From Pseudomonas sp. R76 (lineage in GTDB: Bacteria > Pseudomonadota > Gammaproteobacteria > Pseudomonadales > Pseudomonadaceae): DNA of 64,000 nt. How positions within the stretch are numbered: the stretch's first letter is position 1; each line of letters begins with the position of its first letter. Shown in pieces: positions 36,123 through 44,104 of the stretch. The notes under the pieces are model-generated. The model worked only from the letters and a program-made list of their open reading frames with translations, was not told where the DNA came from and searched no databases. The translations under genes and the position numbers were made by a program. The DNA is taken from NCBI RefSeq assembly GCF_009834565.1, contig NZ_CP019428.1:4650001-4714000 (forward strand), given 5' to 3'.

Positions 36123-37340
36123 ATGAGTTTCCTCGGCACGTTCCGCTCGTTGCGCAGCCCCAACTACCGCATCTGGGCCGCCGGCGCGCTGGTGTCCAAT
36201 GTCGGCACCTGGATGCAACGCACCGCCCAGGATTGGCTGGTGCTCACCCAACTGACCCCGCACAACGCCGCCGCCGTGGGTATCGTCATGGCGCTGCAGT
36301 TCGGGCCGCAGCTGTTGTTGCTGCCGTGGACCGGCTTTGCCGCCGACCACTACGACCAACGCAAGCTGCTGATCGTCACCCAGGCGGTGATGGGCCTGCT
36401 CGCGTTGACGCTGGGGGTGTTCACCATTACCGGCTTCGTGGAGCTGTGGCATGTGTACGTGTTCGCGTTTTTGTCCGGCTGCGCCTCGGCGTTCGATGCG
36501 CCGGTGCGGCAGATTTTCGTCGCGGAGCTGGTGGGCGAGAAGGACTTGTCCAACGCCATCGCGCTGAACTCGACCTCGTTCAACATGGCGCGCATGATCG
36601 GCCCGGCCGTGGCCGGCGTGACCATCGCCTCGGTCGGCACTGGCTGGGCCTTCCTGCTTAATGGCTCGAGTTTTTTCGCGGTGCTGGCGTCGTTGTTTTT
36701 CCTGCGCGTGGCGGGCAAAAACCCGAAGGTGCGCGCCCTGCGCACCAAAGGCAGCCTCACCGAGGGCATGCGTTACGTGTGGGCGCGGCCGGACTTGAAG
36801 GCGATCCTGTTGATGCTGTTTCTGATCGGCACCTTCGGCATGAACTTCCCGATTTTTATCTCGACCATGGCCGTCACCGTGTTCCATGCCGATGCGCGCG
36901 GCTATGGCCTGCTCACCTCAACCCTGGCCATTGGCACCATTGCCGGCGCACTGATTGCGGCGGGCAGCGAGCGGCCGCAGTTCAAGTCACTGCTGACGGG
37001 TGCGGCGGTGTTTGGCTTCGGCTGCGGGCTGGCGGCACTGGCGCCGAACTATTGGACGTTCGCCATTGCGCTGGTGATCATCGGCGTGGGCGCCATGACC
37101 TTCAGCAACACCACTAACAGCCTGATGCAACTCACCACCGAGCCCGCGATGCGCGGCCGAGTGATCGCCCTGCGCGTCGACGTCGCCCTGGGCGGCACGC
37201 CGATTGGCGCGCCCATCGTCGGCTGGGTCGCCGACCACCTGGGCCCGCGCTGGGCGCTGGTGGTCGGCGCGGTGTCAGGCGTCCTGGCGGTGGGAGTGGC
37301 GCTCTACACGATCAAGCGTCAGTTGGATCGGCCCAAGTAA
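36123..37340 (+). CDS. MFS transporter, EntS/MFS_3-type exporter
   Basis: The 405-residue protein has 12 likely membrane segments. It begins MSFLGTFRSLRSPNYRIW and has AADHYDQRKLLIVTQ in the TM2-3 loop. DAPVRQIFVAELVGEKDLSNAIALNS and NTTNSLMQLTTEPAMRGRV are typical of enterobactin-exporter-like proteins. It is likely controlled by the MarR protein two genes upstream. Confidence 0.88.
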   Translation: MSFLGTFRSLRSPNYRIWAAGALVSNVGTWMQRTAQDWLVLTQLTPHNAAAVGIVMALQFGPQLLLLPWTGFAADHYDQRKLLIVTQAVMGLLALTLGVFTITGFVELWHVYVFAFLSGCASAFDAPVRQIFVAELVGEKDLSNAIALNSTSFNMARMIGPAVAGVTIASVGTGWAFLLNGSSFFAVLASLFFLRVAGKNPKVRALRTKGSLTEGMRYVWARPDLKAILLMLFLIGTFGMNFPIFISTMAVTVFHADARGYGLLTSTLAIGTIAGALIAAGSERPQFKSLLTGAAVFGFGCGLAALAPNYWTFAIALVIIGVGAMTFSNTTNSLMQLTTEPAMRGRVIALRVDVALGGTPIGAPIVGWVADHLGPRWALVVGAVSGVLAVGVALYTIKRQLDRPK

Positions 37341-37357
37341 CTCATACCGCCACCTTG

Positions 37358-37412
37358 TATAGGGGGGTGGGGTATGTGATGATCCGCCCCAACATAGGTA
37401 GGGGGGGTATAT
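37358..37412. promoter_or_regulatory. Two G-tract DmeR/RcnR-type operator sites
   Basis: Two copies of a T-A-rich, G-tract motif lie immediately before dmeR: TATAGGGGGGTGGGGTATG at 37358-37376 and a similar site at 37394-37412 (TAGGGGGGGTA core). RcnR/DmeR-type repressors recognise G-tracts flanked by TA inverted repeats. The second site overlaps the ribosome site, so repression could also block translation initiation. Confidence 0.6.
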
Positions 37413-37413
37413 C

Positions 37414-37689
37414 GTGGGCCACATTGCCGCAAACAAAGACAGCCTGATCAAGCGGGTAAAACGCATCGCCGGGCAGATCCAGGCGGTTGAAAGAGCGCTG
37501 GAGTCGGATCTCGACTGCGCCAAGACGCTGCACCTGGTGGCCGCCGCACGCGGCGCCATCAACGGGCTAATGGAAGAAATCATCGAAGACCACGCCAGGG
37601 CGCACGTGGCCGATCCGGCCCTCAGCGAGGAAGCGCGCGCGCAAGGCGTTGAAGAACTGCTTGAAGCCATTCGGCGGTATTCCAAATGA
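37414..37689 (+). CDS. dmeR: Nickel/cobalt-responsive repressor, RcnR/CsoR family
   Basis: The 91-residue all-helical protein starts with GTG. The metal ligands of the RcnR/DmeR type are all present: His3, Cys35, His60 and His64. This set distinguishes Ni/Co sensors from CsoR (copper) and FrmR (formaldehyde). It overlaps the downstream cation-efflux gene by 4 bp (ATGA), so the two form one operon controlled by the G-tract sites upstream. Confidence 0.9.
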   Translation: MGHIAANKDSLIKRVKRIAGQIQAVERALESDLDCAKTLHLVAAARGAINGLMEEIIEDHARAHVADPALSEEARAQGVEELLEAIRRYSK

Positions 37690-38630
37690 ACGCGCTCCAG
37701 AACGCTCACACACACGAACACATGTTCCTCGGTTCGGCCCATGATGAAAACGCCAAACGCACCCTCTGGGTGGTGATGTTAACCGTCGTGATGATGGTCG
37801 CAGAAATTGCCACCGGCGCGTTGACCGGTTCCATGGCGCTGCTGGCTGACGGTTTTCACATGGCCACCCATGCGGCCGCACTGGGTATCGCCGCCGCGGC
37901 TTACGCCTATGCCAAGCACAACGCGAGCAGCGCCCGCTTCAGCTTCGGCACCGGTAAAGTCGGCGACCTGGGTGGGTTCGCCTCAGCGCTTATCCTGGCG
38001 CTGGTGTCGCTGGGCATCGGTGTCGAGTCAGTGATGCGCTTGCTCGCACCTGCCGAGGTGCAGTTTGGTACGGCTACGCTGATTGCGGTCGTGGGGCTGG
38101 CGGTGAATATCATCAGCGCGCTGCTGCTGGGACACGGTCACAGCCATGGGCATGATCACGATCACGATCATCATGGCCATGGCCACGACAACAACATGCG
38201 CTCAGCCTACGTGCATGTGCTCGCCGATGCGCTGACCTCCGTTCTCGCCATTGCTGCATTGCTGGCGGGGCGCTATCTGGGCTGGGTGTGGCTGGACCCC
38301 GCGATGGGCATCGTCGGCGCCGTGGTGATTGCGCGGTGGTCATGGAGCTTGATGCGCACAACGGCCGGCGTGCTGCTGGACCAAACCGACGAACACGTCG
38401 CCGCGCAAATCCGAGAGCTCGTCGAGCAACCCGGCGATGCGACGATTACCGACCTGCACGTGTGGCGAGTCGGCCCTGACGCGCATGCGGCCATCGTCAG
38501 CGTGGTGGGCCACTCGACCACGGACGCCGAGAGCATTCGCGAACGCCTCAAACCCGTCCATGAAGTGAGCCACCTCACCGTTGAATTCCGCACGGCCCAG
38601 CTGCTCGTGCCCTTGATCATAACCCGGTGA
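37686..38630 (+). CDS. dmeF: Cation diffusion facilitator, cobalt/nickel efflux
   Basis: This 314-residue CDF transporter has six membrane segments. The transport-site motifs are HxxxD-like (DGFHMATH near 58-65 and HVLADALT near 177-184). A His-rich cytoplasmic loop (HGHSHGHDHDHDHHGHGHD) lies near 149-167, and a His-rich N-terminus (HTHEH) is present. A C-terminal cytoplasmic domain follows. The pairing with an RcnR-type repressor supports Co/Ni export by the DmeF type, rather than zinc. Confidence 0.88.
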   Translation: MNALQNAHTHEHMFLGSAHDENAKRTLWVVMLTVVMMVAEIATGALTGSMALLADGFHMATHAAALGIAAAAYAYAKHNASSARFSFGTGKVGDLGGFASALILALVSLGIGVESVMRLLAPAEVQFGTATLIAVVGLAVNIISALLLGHGHSHGHDHDHDHHGHGHDNNMRSAYVHVLADALTSVLAIAALLAGRYLGWVWLDPAMGIVGAVVIARWSWSLMRTTAGVLLDQTDEHVAAQIRELVEQPGDATITDLHVWRVGPDAHAAIVSVVGHSTTDAESIRERLKPVHEVSHLTVEFRTAQLLVPLIITR

Positions 38631-38634
38631 CACC

Positions 38635-38814
38635 TTGGCTAAAGACATTGAAAACCCCTGCATCTCCACCTGCCAACTCAGCGGCGATCTATGCGTGAGC
38701 TGTGGGCGGACCAAGGACGACATCCGCAAATGGAAACGCATGAAACGCCCAGAGAAAATGGCCGCCGTCCAGCGTGCGACGTTGCGGCTTAAGGCGTTGA
38801 GAAAGCCTAAGTAA
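38635..38814 (+). CDS. DUF1289 small Cys-rich protein
   Basis: The 59-residue protein begins at a TTG, the only start in frame, because a TAA lies 15 bases upstream. It has the DUF1289 signature CISTC-x(7)-CVSCGRT-x-DDIRKWKRM, with four Cys that may bind a metal or an Fe-S centre. GGTGA serves as a weak ribosome site. It follows dmeF by 4 bp and is probably cotranscribed. Confidence 0.75.
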   Translation: MAKDIENPCISTCQLSGDLCVSCGRTKDDIRKWKRMKRPEKMAAVQRATLRLKALRKPK

Positions 38815-38837
38815 GGCTGGCGCGGCAGGCCAGCCTT
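38813..38837. terminator. Hairpin between DUF1289 and nuclease genes
   Basis: The perfect arms AAGGCTGGC and GCCAGCCTT with a 7-base loop lie between convergent genes. They are A- and T-ended, so could stop transcription from both sides. Confidence 0.6.
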
Positions 38838-38848
38838 GGGGTGTCACA

Positions 38849-39715
38849 TCAGGTGCGCCCCACCGACCCCGTGACCGGCAAGTTGCCCAGCAGCTTGAGC
38901 CCGGTGCTCTTCACAAAGGTGTCGTAGTCCATCGGCTTCTGGATGCGCGTTTCAGCGTTGGGCAACACGTAGGCCCAAGCGCGTTTCGAAGAGGCGTCGT
39001 AGACCAGCTTGAACAGGCGCGTCGGCACCCACACCTTGTTGTCGCCGACGGTGCCGTAACCGGCGTCAAACAAAGGGCCGGTGAACACGAACACATTGCC
39101 GCCGGCACGCACGGCGAACTTGCGCACATCGGCCTCGACCTTGCTCCAGATCTTGCGGTTGTTGGTGGGGTCTTGCGGCACCATGTTCGACAGCGCGAAG
39201 GACTGCGCCATGGCATTGGCGCTCGGCGCATCGGCAGCCGGCGACTGGTGGCCACGGTCCACGGCCGGGTGCTGGCTGCGGTAGTCGCTCAACTCGGCGC
39301 GGGCGCCTTTGGGAATGCGCGGGTCCGGGTAGAACTGGTTGGTGCGCTCCTCGCCTTTGGCGTCTTTCAACTGCGCGGCATTCAGGCGCTCGACCACTAC
39401 CAGCGGGGTCTTGCTGGTTTGCGAGTAGAGCACCGCGAAGTTATCCGAACACAGCGCCAGGGGCTTCATCGTGGCGGGCACGGTGGCGGTGTTGATCGGT
39501 GTAGCACCGGGGAACAGATCGGCGCAGCTGTCGAATGAGGGTTGCTGCTGTTTGCTGGAATAAAGATCGAGGGCCGCGCGCTGGCTGATCGAGCCTGAGC
39601 GCGAGGTGTGTTCCGGGGCGGGTGGCTTGATCAGGTCCAGCAGGCCACGCGCCTGTGCCCCTGGGGTGAACAAAAACAAGGCTGACAAACTGACTGCAAT
39701 AATGCGTAAGTGCAT
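38849..39715 (-). CDS. Exported DNA/RNA non-specific endonuclease (NUC family)
   Basis: The 288-residue protein has a signal peptide (residues 1-22, ending AQA). The NUC active-site motif DRGH is in AVDRGHQSPAAD near residue 152. The supporting region is ALSNMVPQDPTNNRKIW, with the metal-ligand Asn. The FTGPLFD block follows. It is likely secreted or periplasmic and used for nucleotide scavenging. No inhibitor gene is adjacent. Confidence 0.88.
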   Translation of the reverse strand: MHLRIIAVSLSALFLFTPGAQARGLLDLIKPPAPEHTSRSGSISQRAALDLYSSKQQQPSFDSCADLFPGATPINTATVPATMKPLALCSDNFAVLYSQTSKTPLVVVERLNAAQLKDAKGEERTNQFYPDPRIPKGARAELSDYRSQHPAVDRGHQSPAADAPSANAMAQSFALSNMVPQDPTNNRKIWSKVEADVRKFAVRAGGNVFVFTGPLFDAGYGTVGDNKVWVPTRLFKLVYDASSKRAWAYVLPNAETRIQKPMDYDTFVKSTGLKLLGNLPVTGSVGRT

Positions 39716-39726
39716 GTTTCATATCT

Positions 39727-39754
39727 TAAAGTGAGGGGCCTTATGGACCCTCAC
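39727..39754 (-). terminator. Terminator downstream of the TetR gene
   Basis: The inverted repeat GTGAGGG/CCCTCAC with a 10-base loop is followed on the minus strand by TTTAAG. It separates the TetR gene from the downstream nuclease. Confidence 0.6.
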
Positions 39755-39762
39755 ATTGCACT

Positions 39763-40386
39763 TTAGTGCGACCCCAACCCGATCGAATTCCAGGCCGCTT
39801 CAGCCAGCAGTTCGCGATACTCCCAAGGGCTTTTTTTAACCTTCGCCGACAGCCAGGCCCGTGAGTAGCTTTCGGCCGCGCCGATGATCAACGAGGGGAT
39901 CAGTTCGGCGGGCAGATGGCTGAAATGTTCCTTGCGTTCCGGCGCGCTCATCCAGTCTTTCAACAACTGGTTGCGCTGGCGGTTGCGCGCAATCAGCTCA
40001 TCCTTGAACGGGCCGTTGGACACGGCGAAGCGGCTTTGAAACACAAATCGCGCCCACTCCGGCTGTTCGTGCACCCATTCGACGTAGCTGTGCACCAGCC
40101 CCACCACGCCAGCGTGCGCCGTGTGCGCGTCCTGCAAATAACGGTCGCGCAGGGTGGCCTGGTCTTCGAGGGCGGCGAAAAACAGCGCGGCGACCAACCC
40201 CTCTTTATTGCCGAAGTGATGGTAGATGGCACCGACGCTGGTGTCGCAACGCGCACGAATGGTTTCGATATTGGTTGCCTCGATGCCCACCTCGTTAAAG
40301 CACGCCAGCGCCGCCCGCAGGATGCTGCGCTTGAGGTCGCTGCGCCTGCCGGGAAAGGTACGCTCGATAAGGTCGATGGGGTGCAT
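39763..40386 (-). CDS. TetR-family transcriptional regulator
   Basis: The protein is 207 residues from the ATG at 40386. It has a TetR HTH (AALACFNEVGIEATNIETIRARCDTSVGAIYHHFGNKEGL; the recognition part is TSVGAIYHHFGNK). The start was moved from the longer open frame because the extra 40 residues are not TetR-like. It is divergent from the hotdog thioesterase gene. Two dyads between them are candidate operators. Confidence 0.88.
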   Translation of the reverse strand: MHPIDLIERTFPGRRSDLKRSILRAALACFNEVGIEATNIETIRARCDTSVGAIYHHFGNKEGLVAALFFAALEDQATLRDRYLQDAHTAHAGVVGLVHSYVEWVHEQPEWARFVFQSRFAVSNGPFKDELIARNRQRNQLLKDWMSAPERKEHFSHLPAELIPSLIIGAAESYSRAWLSAKVKKSPWEYRELLAEAAWNSIGLGSH

Positions 40387-40465
40387 GCACACAGACGCCA
40401 AATAAAAACAGTTTATAGGTTCATCCACCGCCAGAGAAAGCGCCGGTTGACAGGCATGGAATTTA

Positions 40466-40498
40466 CAGAATATTGTTCTTTTACAGAATTTTATTCTG
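40466..40498. promoter_or_regulatory. Tandem ACAGAAT dyads between TetR and thioesterase genes
   Basis: Two related sites spaced 18 bp apart: CAGAAT-attgt-TCT (from 40466) and the perfect dyad CAGAAT-ttt-ATTCTG (40484-40498). They lie just before the thioesterase start, which fits repression by the divergent TetR protein. Confidence 0.55.
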
Positions 40499-40520
40499 CA
40501 AATCACCTTGAGGATATCCC

Positions 40521-40961
40521 ATGAGCCAACTGCTCGGCCTGTTCAATAGCGCTGGCCCCGCCGCCTTCACACAAATGGCCTGCCAAATGGCGCCGTACTT
40601 CAGCAGCATCGCGCCTGAGTTCGCAGAGTTGAGCCCGAACCGTGCGGTGGTGAATGTGCCGTTTCGCAAGGAGATCACCAACCACCTGGCCTCCGTGCAC
40701 GCCATCGCGTTGTGCAACGCCGCCGAGCTGGCCGGCGGCACGATGACCGACGTGTCGATTCCCGCCGGTGCGCGCTGGATTCCCAAAGGCATGACCGTGG
40801 AATACCTGGCCAAGGCGAAGTCGAACATCCAAGCAGTAGCCGATGGCAGCGGGATTGATTGGCAGACCGCCGGCGATAAAATCGTGCCGGTGGAGATCTT
40901 CGATGAAGGCGGCGTCAAGGTGTTCACCGCCCATATCACCATGAATGTGAAGTTCGCTTAG
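40521..40961 (+). CDS. DUF4442 hotdog-fold thioesterase-like protein
   Basis: This 146-residue protein has a single hotdog domain: PYFSSIAPEFAELSPNRAVV, then NHLASVHAIALCNAAELAGG, then PAGARWIPKGMTVEYLAKAKS. This matches DUF4442 or YiiD C-terminal-like putative acyl-CoA thioesterases. AGGATATCCC precedes the ATG. It is divergently paired with a TetR regulator, suggesting control by an acyl compound. Confidence 0.85.
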   Translation: MSQLLGLFNSAGPAAFTQMACQMAPYFSSIAPEFAELSPNRAVVNVPFRKEITNHLASVHAIALCNAAELAGGTMTDVSIPAGARWIPKGMTVEYLAKAKSNIQAVADGSGIDWQTAGDKIVPVEIFDEGGVKVFTAHITMNVKFA

Positions 40962-40974
40962 GTCTCGGCCTGGC

Positions 40975-42192
40975 TCAATGCCCCGCCACCGCAGGCCCAT
41001 CGGCTGACCGCCGTCCCGGTTTGAAGCCATGGGCATGCGCCGACCACGCGATCACCAGCGCCACCAGCAGCAATACCAGCATCGCCCAGGGAAATGACGC
41101 GACGCCCCAGCGATCCAGCAGCACACCGCCGACCACGCCGCTGCCGGCAATCGCGCTGTTCCAGGCCACCACGTTCAGCGACAGCGCAACGTCCGCACCG
41201 TCACCGGCAGCATCGGCCAACGCGGTCTGCAGCAGGGTCGCGGCACCGCCAAAGCTCAGCCCCCAGACGGCCACGCCGAGGTAAATCACCTGCGGCATAT
41301 CGCCCGCAAAACCAAACACCACACTCACCGCCGCAAACGTCGCCAAGCTCACCAGCACCGTGCGCCGCAACAGCGGCTCGACCAACCTGGCCGTCAACCA
41401 AATCCCCGCCAGCGCGGCAACCCCGAACACCAGCAGCACCACATCCACACGACTGCCCAGGCCGGCCGGCAGCAAAAACGGCGCGATGTAGGTGTACAGA
41501 ATGTTGTGCGCCAGCATCCAGCTGATCACCACCGCCAGCACCGGCCGCACGCCGGGCGTGGTCAGCACTTTACCCAGCGACACGCGCTGATGCGCAGCCT
41601 GTGGCGGGTAGTCCGGGACTTTCACCAACACCCATACGATCAGCACCAGCGTCAGCGCAGACATGATGCCGAACGTGGTGCGCCAGCCCACCAGGCCGCC
41701 CAGCCAGGTGCCGAGGGGCACGCCCAACGACAGCGCAATCGGCGTACCGACCATCGCCAAGGCCAGTGCCCTGCCCTGTTGATGCGGCGCGACCATGCGC
41801 CGGGCATAGCCGGCCAGCAGGCTCCACGCCAACCCCGCCGCAACCCCGGCAAAGAACCGCGCCACCAGGGTGACGCCGTAGTGCGACGACAGCGCCGTGA
41901 TGGAGTTGAACAGCAGAAAACCGACGACGGTCAGCAACAGCACATTGCGCCGACGCCAGCCACGCGTCGCGATGGTCATGGGGATCACCGCCAGCACCGA
42001 GCCGAGCGCGTAGGCGGTGACCATCTGCCCGGCCATCGACGGCGAAATCGCCAGGCCGGCGCTGATCAACGGCAACAGGCCGGCGGGCAGGGTTTCGGTG
42101 ACGATGCAGATGAAACCGGTCATGGCCAAGGCGAGCAAAGCGCCGATGGGCAGGCGGTCGGACGACGCGGATAAGCTGAGAGAGGGTGTCAC
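40975..42192 (-). CDS. MFS efflux transporter of the SotB/AraJ type
   Basis: The 405-residue protein has 12 membrane segments. Hallmarks are MTGFICIVTETLPAGLLPLI in TM1 and the TM5 region LAMVGTPIALSLGVPLGTWLG, typical of sugar or drug efflux carriers related to AraJ. It is divergent from a TetR regulator with a good dyad in between, so it is probably induced by its own substrate. Confidence 0.87.
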   Translation of the reverse strand: MTPSLSLSASSDRLPIGALLALAMTGFICIVTETLPAGLLPLISAGLAISPSMAGQMVTAYALGSVLAVIPMTIATRGWRRRNVLLLTVVGFLLFNSITALSSHYGVTLVARFFAGVAAGLAWSLLAGYARRMVAPHQQGRALALAMVGTPIALSLGVPLGTWLGGLVGWRTTFGIMSALTLVLIVWVLVKVPDYPPQAAHQRVSLGKVLTTPGVRPVLAVVISWMLAHNILYTYIAPFLLPAGLGSRVDVVLLVFGVAALAGIWLTARLVEPLLRRTVLVSLATFAAVSVVFGFAGDMPQVIYLGVAVWGLSFGGAATLLQTALADAAGDGADVALSLNVVAWNSAIAGSGVVGGVLLDRWGVASFPWAMLVLLLVALVIAWSAHAHGFKPGRRSADGPAVAGH

Positions 42193-42214
42193 GGGAGACT
42201 CCTTGAAACGATTT

Positions 42215-42286
42215 AAATACTGATCGATACAAATGTTGCGTGCAGCGTACGCGCGTTGTCAACAACTTATGTATCGACTAGTATTT
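42215..42286. promoter_or_regulatory. Long inverted repeat between MFS and TetR genes (operator)
   Basis: The 17-bp arms AAATACTGATCGATACA (42215-42231) and TGTATCGACTAGTATTT (42270-42286) match at 15 of 17 positions as an inverted repeat. They sit in the 120-bp divergent region, one near each start, as expected for a TetR that controls both genes. Confidence 0.6.
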
Positions 42287-42312
42287 ATCTCGTTCTGCAC
42301 AGGAGATTGGAC

Positions 42313-43017
42313 ATGGCACAAATGGGCCGCCCGCGTAATTTTGATCGCGACCACGCCGTGGAACAGGCGCTGCACCTGTTCTGGCAGCACGGCTACGACG
42401 CTACCTCCCTCGCCCAGCTCAAGGCAGGCCTGGGTGGCGGCATCTCCGCGCCGAGTTTTTATGCCGCATTCGGCTCCAAAGAAGCGCTGTTCGATGAGTG
42501 CGTGCAACGCTACCTGGCGACCTACGCCCAGGTCACCGAATGCCTGTGGGACGAAACCCTGCTACCGCGCAAAGCCCTCGAAACCGCACTGCGCCAATCG
42601 GCGCGCATGCAGTGTGACGACGGGCACCCCAAGGGCTGCATGGTCGCGCTCGGCGTGATGAGTGCACCGAGCCCGGAGAATGCGCGAGTGACGCAGGCGT
42701 TGACGCATTCGCGCGCGCGAACGCGGGCGGGAATAGTGGCGTGTGTTGAACGCGGCATACGGGCCGGGCACCTGCCGAGCACGTTGCATGCGCCGTCAAT
42801 GGCGTCGGTGTTTGATAGTTTTCTGCAGGGCGTTTCGATATTGGCGCGCGATGATGTGCCGTATCAGGTAATCGACGCGGCGATCAGTCAACTCCTGCTG
42901 ACGTGGGACATTGCCGCCTCTACGACGCCGCCCACGCGTGCCGACACGCCATTAAAAAATCCACAAACGCCCGCACCCGATGCGGCACATAACGCCCATG
43001 GGGATACAACAACGTAA
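42313..43017 (+). CDS. TetR-family transcriptional regulator
   Basis: From the ATG at 42313 (AGGAGA upstream) the protein has 234 residues. The HTH is GRPRNFDRDHAVEQALHLFW with SAPSFYAAFGSKEALFDECV. The C-terminal 30 residues are Pro/Ala/Thr-rich, and the gene overlaps the convergent LysR gene by 98 bp. The true stop may therefore reflect drift of the tail. It is divergent from the MFS gene it probably represses. Confidence 0.88.
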   Translation: MAQMGRPRNFDRDHAVEQALHLFWQHGYDATSLAQLKAGLGGGISAPSFYAAFGSKEALFDECVQRYLATYAQVTECLWDETLLPRKALETALRQSARMQCDDGHPKGCMVALGVMSAPSPENARVTQALTHSRARTRAGIVACVERGIRAGHLPSTLHAPSMASVFDSFLQGVSILARDDVPYQVIDAAISQLLLTWDIAASTTPPTRADTPLKNPQTPAPDAAHNAHGDTTT

Positions 43018-43843
43018 ACGGTCGCGAGCGCCCGCCAAACGGTTTCAACACTTCCACGAGCGTGCCGTCAGCCAGTTCCTGCTCGACGATGAACTTGTAG
43101 GTCTGAAACAGCCCCGCGCCATGTTTGGCCAGGGTCACGCCGCCCAGCACGTCATGGGAAATGCTGTACCCCGCCTGCCCCGCAAACTCGTGTTCCTGGC
43201 CTTGCACCTGGAACAGCCAGGGAATACGCCGGCCATTGCTGGGCAGTTCAAACTGAATGCATTCGTGCGACGGCAAGTCCTGCAAGGTCTGCGGCGTGCC
43301 GGCGCGTTGCAGGTAGGCCGGGGCGGCGACGACCACCAATTCGGCGTCCTCCAGCAACCGCGCTATCAACGACGAGTCGGGTTGGGCACGCACGCGAATC
43401 GCCAGGTCATAGCCTTCGGCGACGAAGTCGATATTGCGGTTGCTGATGTGGATGTCCACGCTCACCTGCGGGTACAGCGCGCGAAATGTGGGTAGCAGCG
43501 GCAACAAGCGGTGATGGGCATAGGTGGTCGGGACGCTGATACGCAACTGGCCGGACGGCACCGACTGCGCGCCCATCACTTCCTGCTGCGCCTCCACCAA
43601 TTGGGTCAGGGCCTGGCGGCACTGTTGGAAAAACGTGCGGCCGCTGTCGGTCAGGCGGATGCTGCGGGTGGTGCGCACAAACAGGCGCGAGCCCAGGCGA
43701 TCTTCCAGGCGCGAAATGCTGCGGCTCACGGCGGCCGGGGTTACGCCGGCCACCTGCGCGGCGCCGGTAAAGCTACTGGCCTCGGCGGCGAGGCAGAACA
43801 GCTCGATGCTGCCCAGCTGCAAATCTTCGAAATGGCGCTTCAT
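42920..43843 (-). CDS. LysR-family transcriptional regulator
   Basis: This 307-residue protein has an N-terminal HTH (SIELFCLAAEASSFTGAAQV, VTPAAVSRSISRLEDRLG) and an effector domain of the DhcR/CrgA type (GQLRISVPTTYAHHRLLPLL, then LAIRVRAQPDSSLIARLL). No divergent partner gene is adjacent, because a repeat lies upstream. Its target is unknown. Confidence 0.88.
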   Translation of the reverse strand: MKRHFEDLQLGSIELFCLAAEASSFTGAAQVAGVTPAAVSRSISRLEDRLGSRLFVRTTRSIRLTDSGRTFFQQCRQALTQLVEAQQEVMGAQSVPSGQLRISVPTTYAHHRLLPLLPTFRALYPQVSVDIHISNRNIDFVAEGYDLAIRVRAQPDSSLIARLLEDAELVVVAAPAYLQRAGTPQTLQDLPSHECIQFELPSNGRRIPWLFQVQGQEHEFAGQAGYSISHDVLGGVTLAKHGAGLFQTYKFIVEQELADGTLVEVLKPFGGRSRPFTLLYPHGRYVPHRVRAFVDFLMACRHAWAAS

Positions 43844-43935
43844 GATTGATTACACTAGGTATCGATAAACGGAGAATATGCTCTATTTACCAATACCTGG
43901 CGTACAAATACAGCGCTTTGAGCCGCACAATAGTC

Positions 43936-44071
43936 TTGTGGCGAGCGGGCTTGCCCCGCGTTGGAGTGCGAAGCGCTCCCAAGTCAGCCGCCGAGGTATT
44001 ACAGGTGTACCGCGTCGTCAGGTTTTGGGGCTGCTGCGCAGCCCAACGCGGGGCAAGCCCGCTCGCCACAA
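43936..44071. repeat. Long inverted-repeat (REP-type) intergenic element
   Basis: A perfect 29-bp inverted repeat, 43936-43964 and 44043-44071, starts TTGTGGCGAG and contains GGGCTTGCCCCGC. The 78-bp spacer includes smaller dyads (GCTGCTGCGCAGC and GAAGCGCTCC). The motif is of the kind scattered between genes in P. fluorescens genomes. It occupies most of the 261-bp gap 43844-44104; no gene is seen there. Confidence 0.8.
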
Positions 44072-44104
44072 TAAGCCTGCTCGCTATAAAAGGTTGGGTT
44101 ACCG

